NCBI RefSeq assembly: GCF_001423295.1 | Contig: NZ_LMNG01000029.1 | Span: 186,001 to 250,000, forward strand | From: Methylobacterium sp. Leaf112 | Lineage (GTDB): Bacteria > Pseudomonadota > Alphaproteobacteria > Rhizobiales > Beijerinckiaceae | DNA: 64,000 bases | Direction of reading: 5' to 3' | Part shown: positions 1-8,568 of the stretch, piece by piece | Layout: each line of letters starts with the position of its first letter | How positions within the stretch are numbered: the stretch's first letter is position 1 | The notes under the pieces: generated by a model | Told to the model about the DNA's origin: nothing | What the model saw: only the letters and a program-made list of their open reading frames with translations | Databases searched by the model: none | Program-made: the position numbers and the translations under genes

Positions 1-393
1 CTGACCGGCGCCCGGATCCTCGTCGTGGAGAACGATCCGGCCACGGCCGACGCCCTCGCCCGCCTCCTGCGCAACTGGGACGCCGAGGTGTTCGTCTTCC
101 GCGATCTCGCCGGGGTCGCGGCGGCGGACCTCCGGCCGGACCTGCTCATCCTCGACTATCACCTCGACAACGGCGCCTGCGGCCTCGCCGTCGCCGAGCA
201 CTTTCGCGACACGGCCGGACGCGTCCCGCCCGTCATCGTCACCACCGCCGACCACGGCGCCGCCATCGCGGCCGAGGTGGAGGCCCTGGGGGCCGAACTC
301 GTCCACAAGCCGACCCGGCCGGCGCAGCTGCGCGCCCTTCTCACCGCCCTGCTGGCGGAAGCGGCGTTTTCCTCGCCTCCAACCGCCTGCTAG
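1..393 (+). CDS. C-terminal receiver domain of a larger signalling protein (5' partial)
   Basis: The reading frame is open from the first base, so the gene starts upstream of the window. The visible 130 residues form one response-regulator receiver domain: a beta strand ILVVEND with an acidic pocket, the probable phosphoacceptor aspartate in LLILDYHLD, a conserved threonine pair in VIVTTADHG and the conserved lysine in [10 protein letters not shown]. No DNA-binding domain follows; the protein ends soon after the receiver. This is usual for hybrid histidine kinases, whose C-terminal receiver relays phosphate, but a stand-alone receiver cannot be excluded because the N-terminus is not visible. 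gltX starts 10 bases downstream on the same strand. Confidence 0.8.
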   Translation: MTGARILVVENDPATADALARLLRNWDAEVFVFRDLAGVAAADLRPDLLILDYHLDNGACGLAVAEHFRDTAGRVPPVIVTTADHGAAIAAEVEALGAELVHKPTRPAQLRALLTALLAEAAFSSPPTAC

Positions 394-403
394 ACGGTCG
401 CGT

Positions 404-1765
404 ATGACCACCGATCGCACCCCACCGCTCGTCCGCTTCGCACCTTCGCCCACGGGCTACCTGCACCTCGGCAATGCCCGGCCGGCGCTGCTCAACGCCC
501 TGTTCGCGCGGACCCATGGCGGGCGCTTCCTCCTGCGCCTCGACGACACCGACCGGGAGCGCTCGACGCAGGAATTCGCCGAGGCCGTCGAGACGGATCT
601 CGCCTGGCTCGGCATCGTGCCCGACTTGCGCGCCCGCCAGTCCGACCGGTCGGCGATCCACGATGCGGCGGCCGAACGTCTCAAGGCCGCGGGGCGGCTC
701 TACCCCTGCTACGAGACCCAGGACGAGCTGGAGCGCCGGCGTCGGCGCCAGCTCGGGCGCGGCCAGCCGCCGATCTACGACCGGGCGGCGCTCGGCCTGA
801 CGGAGGCCGAGCGCGCCGCCCTCGAGGCCGAGGGGCGCACGCCGCATTGGCGGTTCAAGCTCGAACCCCGCACGGTGGGCTGGATCGACCTCGTGCGCGG
901 CGAGGCCCATGTCGATTGCGCCTCCCTGTCCGATCCCGTGCTGATCCGGGCCGACGGCACCTACCTCTACACCCTGCCCTCCGTGGTGGACGACGCCGAC
1001 CTCGGTGTGACCCACGTGATCCGGGGCGAGGACCACGTCACCAACACCGGCGTTCAGGTGCAGCTCTTCGAGGCCCTGGGGCATCCGGTCCCGGTCTTCG
1101 GCCACCACAATCTGCTGACCACGGCGGACGGGGAGGGGCTGTCGAAGCGCCTCGGTCACCTGTCCCTGCGGGGGTTGCGCGAGGCCGGCTACGAGCCGGC
1201 GGCCGTGCGGTCGCTCGCCGTCCTCACCGGCTCGGCCGAGGCCGTGCGGGCGGTGGCGTCGATGGACGAGCTGGCGAGCCTCGTCGACCTCGCCCACATC
1301 TCGCGGGCACCCGCCAAGTTCGATCCGCACGAGCTCGACGGCCTCAACGCCCGGCTCATCCACGCCATGCCGGTGGGCGAGGTCCGCGCCCGCCTCCTAG
1401 CCCTCGGCGTGCCGGAAGACGTGCTGGAGCCGTTCTGGCTCGGCGTGCGGGCCAACCTCGCCAAGGTCGCCGAGGCTGGGGATTGGTTGCGTGTCGTGAC
1501 CGGACCCGTCACGCCCGTGATCGCCGACCCGGCCTTCATCGCAACGGCCGTCGATGTCCTGCCGGACGAGCCCTGGGACGGGGAGACGTGGAAGGCCTGG
1601 ACCGGCGCCGTGAAGGCACGCACGGGCGCCAAGGGCAAGGCGCTGTTCATGCCCTTACGCCTCGCCCTGACCGGCCTGGAGCACGGCCCGGACCTGGCGG
1701 GGCTCCTGCCCCTCATCGGCCGCGCGCGGGTGCTGGAGCGGCTGGCGGGCGCGCGAACCCTCTAA
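404..1765 (+). CDS. gltX: glutamate--tRNA ligase
   Basis: Charges tRNA(Glu) with glutamate in the cytoplasm. The 453-residue protein starts with the class I signature: [15 protein letters not shown] carries the HIGH-like HLGN motif near residue 23, and [10 protein letters not shown] near residue 244 is the KMSKS-equivalent loop. The catalytic core contains GEDHVTNT. About 150 residues follow the KMSKS loop and match the anticodon-binding region, which excludes the shorter GluQ tRNA-queuosine enzyme. Alphaproteobacteria commonly carry two GltX paralogues with different glutamate/glutamine discrimination; this short form with LSKRLG resembles one of them, and which one cannot be settled from this sequence alone. 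It ends 114 bases before a broken dehalogenase gene. Confidence 0.93.
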   Translation: MTTDRTPPLVRFAPSPTGYLHLGNARPALLNALFARTHGGRFLLRLDDTDRERSTQEFAEAVETDLAWLGIVPDLRARQSDRSAIHDAAAERLKAAGRLYPCYETQDELERRRRRQLGRGQPPIYDRAALGLTEAERAALEAEGRTPHWRFKLEPRTVGWIDLVRGEAHVDCASLSDPVLIRADGTYLYTLPSVVDDADLGVTHVIRGEDHVTNTGVQVQLFEALGHPVPVFGHHNLLTTADGEGLSKRLGHLSLRGLREAGYEPAAVRSLAVLTGSAEAVRAVASMDELASLVDLAHISRAPAKFDPHELDGLNARLIHAMPVGEVRARLLALGVPEDVLEPFWLGVRANLAKVAEAGDWLRVVTGPVTPVIADPAFIATAVDVLPDEPWDGETWKAWTGAVKARTGAKGKALFMPLRLALTGLEHGPDLAGLLPLIGRARVLERLAGARTL

Positions 1766-1879
1766 CCGCGTGGACGGAAGCGCATCCCGGGCGGCCCTCC
1801 CGTTGCCGTGGGCGTGTGCGACGCCCGCGATATCACCCCGGCCCTCGATCCCAACGCGCCTCGCGCCGGTGGAACCGTC

Positions 1880-2589
1880 ATGCCCCCTCGCCCCAAGGTC
1901 GTCGCCTTCGACATCATCGGCACGGTGTTCAGCATGAGCCGATGCGGCCCGCGCTGGTCGCGTTGGGCCTGCCGCCCCTTGCCCTGGACTTCCTCTACCC
2001 CGCCGGACTGCGGGACACCTTCGCGTTGGCGGCGACCGGCACCTTCGCGCCCTTCCAGTCCGTGCTGTCGGGGTGCCTCGACGAGTTGATCGCCATGCAG
2101 GGCCTGGAGACCGCCCCGGAGCGCAGGCAGGCCGTCCTCGACATGATGAAGAGCCTTCCCCCGCACGAAGACGCCGGGGCCGCATTCCGGGTTCTCGCCG
2201 AAGCCGGCATTCGGATCTTCGCGTTGAGCAATGGCGCGGCCGGCACCACGCAGGGCCTGCTCGCCGCGGCGGGCCTGGCGGATCTCGTCGAGCGGGTTCT
2301 TTCCGTCGAGGACGTGAAGCTCGCAAAGCCACGCGCCGAGGTCTACCTCCACGCCGCACGGGCGGCCGGGGTCGCTCCGGGCGACATGGCCCTCATCGCG
2401 ACCCATCCGTGGGATCTCCACGGCGCAATGGCCGCCGGCCTCACGGCGGGCTACGTCGCGCGCGGCCGTCCGTACTCGCCCGCCCTGCGGGCGCCGGACA
2501 TCACCGGGGAGACCTTGCTGGACGTCGCCACGGCGGTGGTGCGGAGCCCGTCGTTCGAACCGGCGCCGGATGCTCGTCCCCGACCGTGA
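1880..2589 (+). pseudogene. haloacid dehalogenase type II, disrupted by a one-base deletion
   Basis: HAD-superfamily hydrolase of the L-2-haloacid dehalogenase type (hydrolytic removal of halide from 2-haloalkanoates). The first 20 residues, MPPRPKVVAFDIIGTVFSM, lie in one frame with the nucleophile-motif DIIGT. From about position 1936 the homologous protein continues in the next frame as MRPALVALGLPPLALDF. The later HAD motifs are there: IFALSNGAAGT, the lysine in EDVKLAKPRAEVY and IATHPWDLHGA. Restoring one G after the ATG at 1934 would give the family-typical FSMEPMRPALVALGLP. Either a genuine recent frameshift mutation or a sequencing error explains this. Without the fix, neither half is a functional enzyme. 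Confidence 0.8.
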
Positions 2590-2697
2590 ACCTCCCGCGC
2601 GGCGGCACACTCGCCGGGGTCTGCGCGTTGTGCGTGCGGAGGTTCGGCCCCTCGGGTCCGGGCCCGTAGGATCCGCGTGCGGAGCGGGAGGTTCAGG

Positions 2698-4320
2698 ATG
2701 GTCCCAGGTCCGGTGCGGATGGCCGCGATCCTCGCGGCGACCCTGATGGGCGGCTCCGCCCGGGCGCTCGACGGCGGCCCGGCCCCGGAGCCGCAGGCCG
2801 CCGAGATCGCGACGGCCGGATGTGGGCGCGGCGACTGGGCCGCGCAGGTCGCCGCCTGCTCGCTGCTGCTGCGCGACAGGCCGTCGGATGCGAACGCCGA
2901 GACGGCCGACCTGCATCGCCGCCGCGCGATGGCCCTCCTCAAGCTCGGGCAACTCGCCGAGGCGGTGACCGATCTGGGAGAGGCGCTCAAGGGGGCTTCG
3001 ACCTCGGATCTCTACTGGTGGCGCGCACACACCCTGCGACGCCTCGGGCGGACGGACGAGGCGATTCGCGACTACACCGAAGCCCTCAGGCTGACCCCGA
3101 ACCAGCCCGCTCTCCTCAGCAATCGGTGCGGCGCCCAGGCGGATGGACTGCACCTCGATCGCGCCCTGGAGGATTGCAACGCGGCCCTCACGCTCATGCC
3201 GTCCTACGCCGATGCGCTGGGCAACCGCTGCTTCGTGCTGTTCCGGCAGGGGCGGGTCGCGCAGGCGCGACGCGATTGCGACACGGCGATCGGCCTCGTC
3301 CCGGCCAATCCCGCCATCCTCTCGATCCGGGCGGCCGTTCTGAATCAGATGGGCGAGAAGGAGGCCGCCCTCGCCGACATCGACGAGGCCCTTCGGATCG
3401 ATCCGCGCAGGGCCGACAGCCATGTCCTGCGGGCCGGACTTCTGTTCGACCGGCACGATGCTGCCGGCGTTCTGGCGGCGGTGGACGCGGCCCTGCGCCT
3501 CGATCCGCGCAACAAGGAGGCGTTCCTCTGGCGCGCCAACGTCCTCAACAACACCGGCGCGCCGGACCGGGGCATCGCCGCCTGCGACGCGGCGATCGCC
3601 ATCGATCCGTCCTACGCCCTCGCGTACTTCAACCGCGCCGTCGGTCACGCGGTCCGCGGGGAGCGGGATCGCGCGCTGGCCGATCTCGACACGTCCCTGC
3701 GCCTCGATCCGACCTACGCCCCGGCCTACCTCAACCGCGGGATCGCGCACCGGGGCAGGGGCGAGCCCGCCGCCGCGATCGCGGATTTCGACGCGTATCT
3801 GCGCCGCCAGCCGGACGGCGTCCTGGCCCTCTACGATCGAAGTCTCGCTAAGCGCGACCTCAAGGACTGGAGCGGCGCCCTGGCCGATGTGAACCGGGCG
3901 CTTGCGCTCGATCCGGGCATCGCGCTCGCCTATCAGGTGCGCGCCGGGCTCTACGAGCACTTCCGCGACGGTGCTCGGGCCGAGGCGGATTTCGCACGGG
4001 CGCTCCAGTTGGCGACGGATGCCACCGTGCGGGCCGTCACCCTGTACAACCGGGCCCTGATGTGGCGGCGCCGGAACGAATCCGTGCGGGCGATCGGCGA
4101 CTTCAACGACGCCCTGACCCTGCGGCCGCACTGGGCCGAAGCGCTGTTCGAGCGCAGCATCGCCTACGGCCAGAAAGGCGACGTCGCGCGTGCCCGCGCC
4201 GATCTCGACAGGGCGCTCGGTCTCAAGCCGGACTTGCGCTACCACCCGCGCTTCGCGCGGGCGCGCGGCCTGGCCGACGGGACGCTATCCGGCATCGATG
4301 TGCCGGACTCCGAATTGTAG
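2698..4320 (+). CDS. secreted tetratricopeptide-repeat protein
   Basis: 540-residue protein made almost wholly of TPR units after a signal peptide (MVPGPVRMAAILAATLMGGSARA). About twelve 34-residue repeats can be followed, each with the TPR pattern of an alanine/glycine in helix A and D..RALxLDP-type ends (EALRLTPNQP, EALRIDPRRA, AALRLDPRNK, AAIAIDPSYA, TSLRLDPTYA, RALALDPGIA, RALGLKPDLR). TPR arrays bind peptides or act as scaffolds; the partner is not apparent here. A GTG at 2677 would lengthen it by seven residues, but GGGAGG at 2685 is well placed for the ATG at 2698. It stands alone between the broken dehalogenase and the convergent xerC. Confidence 0.82.
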   Translation: MVPGPVRMAAILAATLMGGSARALDGGPAPEPQAAEIATAGCGRGDWAAQVAACSLLLRDRPSDANAETADLHRRRAMALLKLGQLAEAVTDLGEALKGASTSDLYWWRAHTLRRLGRTDEAIRDYTEALRLTPNQPALLSNRCGAQADGLHLDRALEDCNAALTLMPSYADALGNRCFVLFRQGRVAQARRDCDTAIGLVPANPAILSIRAAVLNQMGEKEAALADIDEALRIDPRRADSHVLRAGLLFDRHDAAGVLAAVDAALRLDPRNKEAFLWRANVLNNTGAPDRGIAACDAAIAIDPSYALAYFNRAVGHAVRGERDRALADLDTSLRLDPTYAPAYLNRGIAHRGRGEPAAAIADFDAYLRRQPDGVLALYDRSLAKRDLKDWSGALADVNRALALDPGIALAYQVRAGLYEHFRDGARAEADFARALQLATDATVRAVTLYNRALMWRRRNESVRAIGDFNDALTLRPHWAEALFERSIAYGQKGDVARARADLDRALGLKPDLRYHPRFARARGLADGTLSGIDVPDSEL

Positions 4321-4361
4321 GGGGCCTCGACCGGGCGGCCCGGCGGGCTTCGGCCGATGGT

Positions 4362-5393
4362 CTATGCCGCCCCCGACACCCGCCGCATCGCTCCCGCCCG
4401 CGGATGGGCCGCGTCGAACGCGTCCATCAGACGGGCGGCGTCGATCTTGGTGTAGAGCTGGGTGGTCGACAGCGAGGCGTGGCCGAGCAGCTCCTGGATC
4501 GCCCGCAACTCGCCCTGGCGGCCGAGCAGGTGGGTGGCGAAGGAGTGGCGCAGGGCGTGCGGCGTCGCGCTCGGCGGCAGGCCCAGCGCGCCGCGCATGG
4601 ACGCGACGGCGTATTGGATGATGCGGGGCGAGAGCGGGCCGCCCTTGGCGCCGACGAAAAGCGGTCCCTCCGGGTCGAGGGCATACGGACAGGCAGCGAG
4701 ATAAGCCGCCACCGCCTGCTGCACGGCGGGCAGCACCGGCACCATCCGCATCTTGGATCCCTTGCCGATGACGGTGATCGAATCCGTCCCCGACAGGGGC
4801 GCATCCTTGGCGGTGAGGCCGAGCGCCTCCGAGATGCGCAGGCCCGAACCGTAGAGCAGCGCGATTACCGCCGCGTCGCGGGCGATCACCCAGGGCTCAC
4901 GGTCCTCGCCGTCCCGCAGGGCCGTGCCGGTCATCGCCTTGGCGGCGGGGATCGGGATCGGCCGCGGCAGGCGGCGCTCGACCTTGGGCGAGCGCACGGC
5001 GCCGAGTGCGGCCACGGTGCCGTGGCCCTCGCGGGCGAGGTGCCGGGCGAAGGAGCGCAGGCCCGCGAGCTGGCGCATGAGCGAGCGCCCGCCGATGCCC
5101 TCGGCGCGGCGCGCCGCCAGGAATCCGCGCAGGTCGCGGGGCTTCAGGGCGATGAGGCCGGGAATGTCGGGGCGGCCGTGCCGGGCCTGCCGGTGCGCGA
5201 GGAACTGGCGCAGGTCGCGGGCATAGGCCTCCGCGGTGTTGCCCGACATCCGGCGCTCGCGCAGCAATTCGTCCTGCCAGGTGCCGAACGCGGTCCGGAG
5301 GGCCGCATCACCCGGGAAGGCCAGGGTCTCGGACGCGCGCAAGGCCTCCAGGGCGGCCAGGGTGTCCGGCGGGGGCGGCGTCGGCTGGAGCAT
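4362..5393 (-). CDS. xerC: tyrosine recombinase XerC
   Basis: Site-specific recombinase that, with XerD, resolves chromosome dimers at dif. The 343-residue product has an N-terminal SAM-like core-binding domain (RMSGNTAEAYARDLRQFLAHR) and a C-terminal catalytic domain with the expected residues: R in YGSGLRISEALGL, K in GKGSKMRMVPV, H and R in TPHALRHSFATHLL, H in LLGHASLSTTQLY and the nucleophile Y in STTQLYTKID. Length is a little above the usual 300 because of a proline-rich N-terminal extension. It is transcribed divergently from the histidine phosphatase gene. It sits well away from the GTA cluster and looks like the housekeeping enzyme rather than a phage integrase. Confidence 0.9.
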   Translation of the reverse strand: MLQPTPPPPDTLAALEALRASETLAFPGDAALRTAFGTWQDELLRERRMSGNTAEAYARDLRQFLAHRQARHGRPDIPGLIALKPRDLRGFLAARRAEGIGGRSLMRQLAGLRSFARHLAREGHGTVAALGAVRSPKVERRLPRPIPIPAAKAMTGTALRDGEDREPWVIARDAAVIALLYGSGLRISEALGLTAKDAPLSGTDSITVIGKGSKMRMVPVLPAVQQAVAAYLAACPYALDPEGPLFVGAKGGPLSPRIIQYAVASMRGALGLPPSATPHALRHSFATHLLGRQGELRAIQELLGHASLSTTQLYTKIDAARLMDAFDAAHPRAGAMRRVSGAA

Positions 5394-5537
5394 GGGGGCG
5401 ATCCTGGAGGGCTCGGCCGCCCACTCAACGCGCCCTTGGTTGAGGCTCCGTTGACGAAGCGCGACCCCAGCGCCCTTTCCAGCCCGTGGGCCGCCGCCTA
5501 TCTCGACGGGACCCCCGCCCATCCAGACCGGATTTCT

Positions 5538-6128
5538 ATGACCCCGACGCGCATCGTCTGCATCCGACACGGCGAATCGACCTTCAACGCCGCCCATCGC
5601 CTCACGGGGCGCGACCCCGGCCACATCGATGCCCGCCTGACCGAGCGGGGGCTGGCTCAGGTCGAGGCCGCGCGCACCGGTCTCCACGACATCGCCTTCG
5701 ACCTCGTGGTGACCTCGCCCCTGACCCGGGCGATTCAGACCACCAAGGGGATCTTCGCCGGCCATCCGGCCGAGCCGAAGATCCTCGTGGAGGTGCTGCA
5801 CCGGGAATGCCAGGAGAGCAGCTGCGACATGGGCCGGGCCGCCTCCGTGCTGGCGGCCGAGTTCCCGGATGTCGCCGTCGATCACCTGCCCGAGATCTGG
5901 TGGCACGCCGAGGGCGAGCCCGATGCCGAGGGCATCCATGTCGAGCCCCGCACCCTGTTCGACGGTCGCGTGGCGGCGTTTCGCGACTGGCTCGCGGCGC
6001 GGCCCGAGCGCGCCATTGCGGTGGTCGGACACGGCACGTTCTTCTTTCATCTGACCGGCGTGTGGCTCGACAACTGCGAGACCGTGGAGCTCGACCTTGG
6101 GGTTGACCGGATCACCCGACGGGCCTGA
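5538..6128 (+). CDS. histidine phosphatase family protein
   Basis: 196-residue phosphoglycerate-mutase-like phosphatase of branch 1. The catalytic RHG motif is in IVCIRHGESTFNAAHRLTGRDP (residues about 7-12), the acid/base glutamate lies in the HRECQESSCDMG segment, and the second catalytic histidine is in VVGHGTFFFHLTG near residue 168. The family uses a phosphohistidine intermediate; members act on sugar phosphates, nucleotides or phosphoproteins, and the substrate cannot be inferred here. The ATG at 5538 is the only start that keeps the usual short N-terminus. Neighbouring genes on both sides are on the opposite strand, so it is probably monocistronic. Confidence 0.85.
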   Translation: MTPTRIVCIRHGESTFNAAHRLTGRDPGHIDARLTERGLAQVEAARTGLHDIAFDLVVTSPLTRAIQTTKGIFAGHPAEPKILVEVLHRECQESSCDMGRAASVLAAEFPDVAVDHLPEIWWHAEGEPDAEGIHVEPRTLFDGRVAAFRDWLAARPERAIAVVGHGTFFFHLTGVWLDNCETVELDLGVDRITRRA

Positions 6129-6178
6129 GCGGAGCCCGGATCCACGAGCCTGAAAGACGTAAGCGGATCCGGCCTGAG

Positions 6179-7183
6179 TCAGCCGCCGGTGCCGAAGGCG
6201 AGGCCGGTGAGCATGGCGAGGCCCAGCACCAGCACGAAGGCGGCCGCCAGGAGTTCGAGGGCGGCGACCGCCCGGGTGCCGGCTTCGCCGCGCCCGCCGG
6301 CGAGGCGCAGGGCGAGCGCCTTGGCGAAGACCGCAAGGCTCGCGAGCGCCCCCGTGGTGAGCGCCGTGCCCAGCGCCATGGCGAAGGTCGCGGCGATGCC
6401 GACCCAGAGCATGTTCTGGGACGCCGAGAAGACGAGGATGAGCACCGCCCCGGCGCAGGGGCGGGAGCCCGCCGCGAGCACCACGCCGGCCCGCTCCCGC
6501 CACGTGCCGAGGCGGGCCAGCGCGTTGCCGTCCGTGAGGTGAACGTGCCCGCAATCCGGCCCGCACCCGGCCCCCTCGCGCCCGAGGGCGGCCAGATGCC
6601 CGGCCTTGCGCCAAGTGACGGCGAGGCCGAGGGCCGCCACCAGGGCGAAGCTCACGGTCTCGATGACGGTGCCGGCCCGTGTCAGGCCGGCGGCGGTGGC
6701 GTGGAGGAGCAGGCTGCCGATGCCCACGATGGCGACCGCCACCACGGCCTGCAGCAGGGCGGCGGCGAAGCTCAGGGCGAAACCATGGGCCAGGGCGCGC
6801 TCCCCGGCGACGATGTAGCCGGCGATCACCGCCTTGCCGTGGCCGGGGCCGGCTGCATGGAACACGCCGTAGCTGAAACCGAGAAGCAGCATCGGCCCCC
6901 AGGCGCCGCCGGCCTTGATGGCCTGGAGCGCGCCCTGGAGGCTGCGGGAGAAGCTCGCCTGGAGGGCCAGGATCCAGCCGCCGAGGCCCGTGGCCGAGGG
7001 CGCCGCCTCGCGAAAACCGATGCCGAAGGGCGAGCGCGGCGGAGGCGCCGCCACGTCCGGCCCGATGACGAGCATGAGGCCGGCGAGCAATCCGGCGGCG
7101 AGCGCCGTCGCACCGGCGGCAAGGATCAAGCGCCGACCGAGGAGGCCCGGCGGCCGTGCCGCGACGGCAACGCCTACGGACAC
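6179..7183 (-). CDS. NicO/RcnA-type nickel/cobalt membrane transporter
   Basis: 334-residue integral membrane protein with about seven hydrophobic segments. Family signatures are visible: GFSYGVFHAAGPGHGKAVIAGY (the histidine-rich HAAGPGHGK motif of NicO transporters, residues about 104-125) and a second motif SRPCAGAVLILVFSAS. A short loop GCGPDCGHVH between the halves may bind metal. NicO proteins move Ni2+ or Co2+ across the inner membrane, either as efflux (RcnA) or uptake. The partner DUF1007 gene overlaps its start by 10 bases, the arrangement seen in uptake systems, so uptake is the more likely role. Confidence 0.85.
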   Translation of the reverse strand: MSVGVAVAARPPGLLGRRLILAAGATALAAGLLAGLMLVIGPDVAAPPPRSPFGIGFREAAPSATGLGGWILALQASFSRSLQGALQAIKAGGAWGPMLLLGFSYGVFHAAGPGHGKAVIAGYIVAGERALAHGFALSFAAALLQAVVAVAIVGIGSLLLHATAAGLTRAGTVIETVSFALVAALGLAVTWRKAGHLAALGREGAGCGPDCGHVHLTDGNALARLGTWRERAGVVLAAGSRPCAGAVLILVFSASQNMLWVGIAATFAMALGTALTTGALASLAVFAKALALRLAGGRGEAGTRAVAALELLAAAFVLVLGLAMLTGLAFGTGG

Positions 7184-7923
7184 GCGACGATGATCCGGTT
7201 GGCGAACTGGCTGCCGTAATTCGCCGAGGCGGTCAGTGCCTCAAAGAACGCTTCCGACAGGCCGGGCTTGGCGTCCGCCGTCTTGCCGTCAGGCGTCCTG
7301 CCGTCAGGTGTCTTGCCATCAGGCGTTTTGCCCTCGGCCGCCTTGACCGCTTCGGGTTTCGGCCGCGTCACCGTGGCGGCGCAGCCCGTGGGCGCCCCGG
7401 TCAGGCGGGCGGCGTCGGTCGCATCGGACAGGCCGAAGGCGACGAAGTAGGTCGGGTCGTACACCTCCAGCGCCGTCACCCCGCGCCCCGGCGCCACGGG
7501 CGACTTCAGGGGCAGGAGGAACGTCATGGTGAGCTTGCCGTCCTCCATCGCCATGCGCGGCTCGGTGGGATCGGAAAAGAGCTGTTCCTTGCCGGCGACC
7601 TTGAGCTTGGTGAAGTAGCCGAACTCGGCGAGATTCGCGGTGTTCTCGCGCGCCAGGGACGACAATTCCTCGGGCGAGAACACCCCGTCGCCGTTGGCGT
7701 CGAGCCCCTGCACCACGAAGGCCGAATAGGACGCGTCGAAGGTCCAGGCGTTGCGGATTCCGGTGACGCGCCCCCCCTCGCCGTAGGTGATCTCGGCCTT
7801 CGTCGAGACCCAGACGTGCGGATGCGCTTCCGCCGGAGGGACGAGCGCGAGGCTCGCGGCAAGGACGGCGAAGCCGGTCAGCACGTGGGTGAGCGAAACG
7901 TGGGTGAGCGAAGCGGTCGGCAT
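7174..7923 (-). CDS. DUF1007 periplasmic protein (metal uptake partner)
   Basis: 249-residue exported protein with a cleavable signal (FAVLAASLALVPPAEA, after a duplicated SLTHVSLTHV stretch) followed by AHPHVWVSTKAEITYG, the His-Pro-His start typical of DUF1007. After cleavage the histidines of AHPHV would be at the mature N-terminus, a plausible Ni/Co or Cu binding site. The middle contains an EF-hand-like DANGDGVFSPEEL that may bind calcium. Close to the C-terminus there is a low-complexity KTPDG repeat run. The gene is translationally coupled to the NicO gene downstream, and the pair probably captures and imports nickel or cobalt; the direction of transport is inferred. Confidence 0.8.
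   Translation of the reverse strand: MPTASLTHVSLTHVLTGFAVLAASLALVPPAEAHPHVWVSTKAEITYGEGGRVTGIRNAWTFDASYSAFVVQGLDANGDGVFSPEELSSLARENTANLAEFGYFTKLKVAGKEQLFSDPTEPRMAMEDGKLTMTFLLPLKSPVAPGRGVTALEVYDPTYFVAFGLSDATDAARLTGAPTGCAATVTRPKPEAVKAAEGKTPDGKTPDGRTPDGKTADAKPGLSEAFFEALTASANYGSQFANRIIVACP
7280..7339 (-). repeat. four 15-bp tandem repeats inside the DUF1007 gene
   Basis: Four in-frame 15-base units encode KTPDG/RTPDG-like pentapeptides. The repeat length keeps the frame, so copy number can change by slippage without breaking the protein. It lies in a linker near the C-terminus. Confidence 0.75.
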
Positions 7924-8103
7924 GGCGGAGACGCTCGCGAGTCGTGGTGAAGAAAGCGTAAACCCGGCCCTTCGCCGAGTCCGAACCTTCGCCGGACATC
8001 GGCCTTCGCTGACGCCGGGCCGTCCTCATCCATCCCGTTTCAGTGGGGCGAAAGCGAGGCGTCGGGGTGCGTCGTCCGAGGCGCGCGTTCCGCCCCCGGC
8101 CCG

Positions 8104-8568
8104 TCAGTCCCGGCGGGTCAGGGCCGCGATCTCGGCTTCCTCGGCGGCGCTCAGGCCCTGCGGCGTCGGCTCGGTGCGGCGGCGCGACAGGCGCCACAGG
8201 CCGAAGATCCCGAGGCCGATGGCGGCGAGCGGCGTCAGCCACAGGAGCAGGGTGTGGAGGGCGAAGACCGGGCGCAGGAGCACGTATTCGCCGTAGCGCC
8301 CGACCACGTAGGATTCGACCTGGGGGTCGGTGTCGCCCGCCTGGAGCCGCTCGCGCACGATGACGCGCAGGTCGCGGGCCAGCGGCGCATCGGAATCGTC
8401 GATGGACTGGTTCTGGCAAACGAGGCAGCGCAGGCCCGCGGAGATGTCCCGCGCCCGCGCTTCCAGGCCCGCATCCTTCAGAACCTCGTCGGGCTGCACC
8501 GCGAGCGCGCCTCCCGCGGAGCCGAGGGCGAGGAGCAGCGCGAGGGCGAGGCGCGGGGCGGCGGTCAT
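8104..8568 (-). CDS. ccmH: cytochrome c maturation protein CcmH/CycL
   Basis: 154-residue membrane-anchored periplasmic thioredox protein that reduces the apocytochrome c CXXCH thiols for haem ligation. It has a signal peptide (LALALLLALGSAGGALA), the family motif LRCLVCQNQSIDDSDAPLARDLR with the redox pair CLVC near residue 48, RYGEYVLLRP, and a C-terminal transmembrane helix (LLLWLTPLAAIGLGIFGLW). Its ATG overlaps the ccmF stop by four bases (ATGA), showing translational coupling. It is the last gene of ccmI-ccmE-ccmF-ccmH. No ccmG lies in the cluster. Confidence 0.93.
   Translation of the reverse strand: MTAAPRLALALLLALGSAGGALAVQPDEVLKDAGLEARARDISAGLRCLVCQNQSIDDSDAPLARDLRVIVRERLQAGDTDPQVESYVVGRYGEYVLLRPVFALHTLLLWLTPLAAIGLGIFGLWRLSRRRTEPTPQGLSAAEEAEIAALTRRD

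Noticed and set aside
341..1363. Long minus-strand open frame opposite gltX
   Set aside because: GC-rich codons rarely form stops on the opposite strand; the product has no domain and is antisense to a clear gltX.
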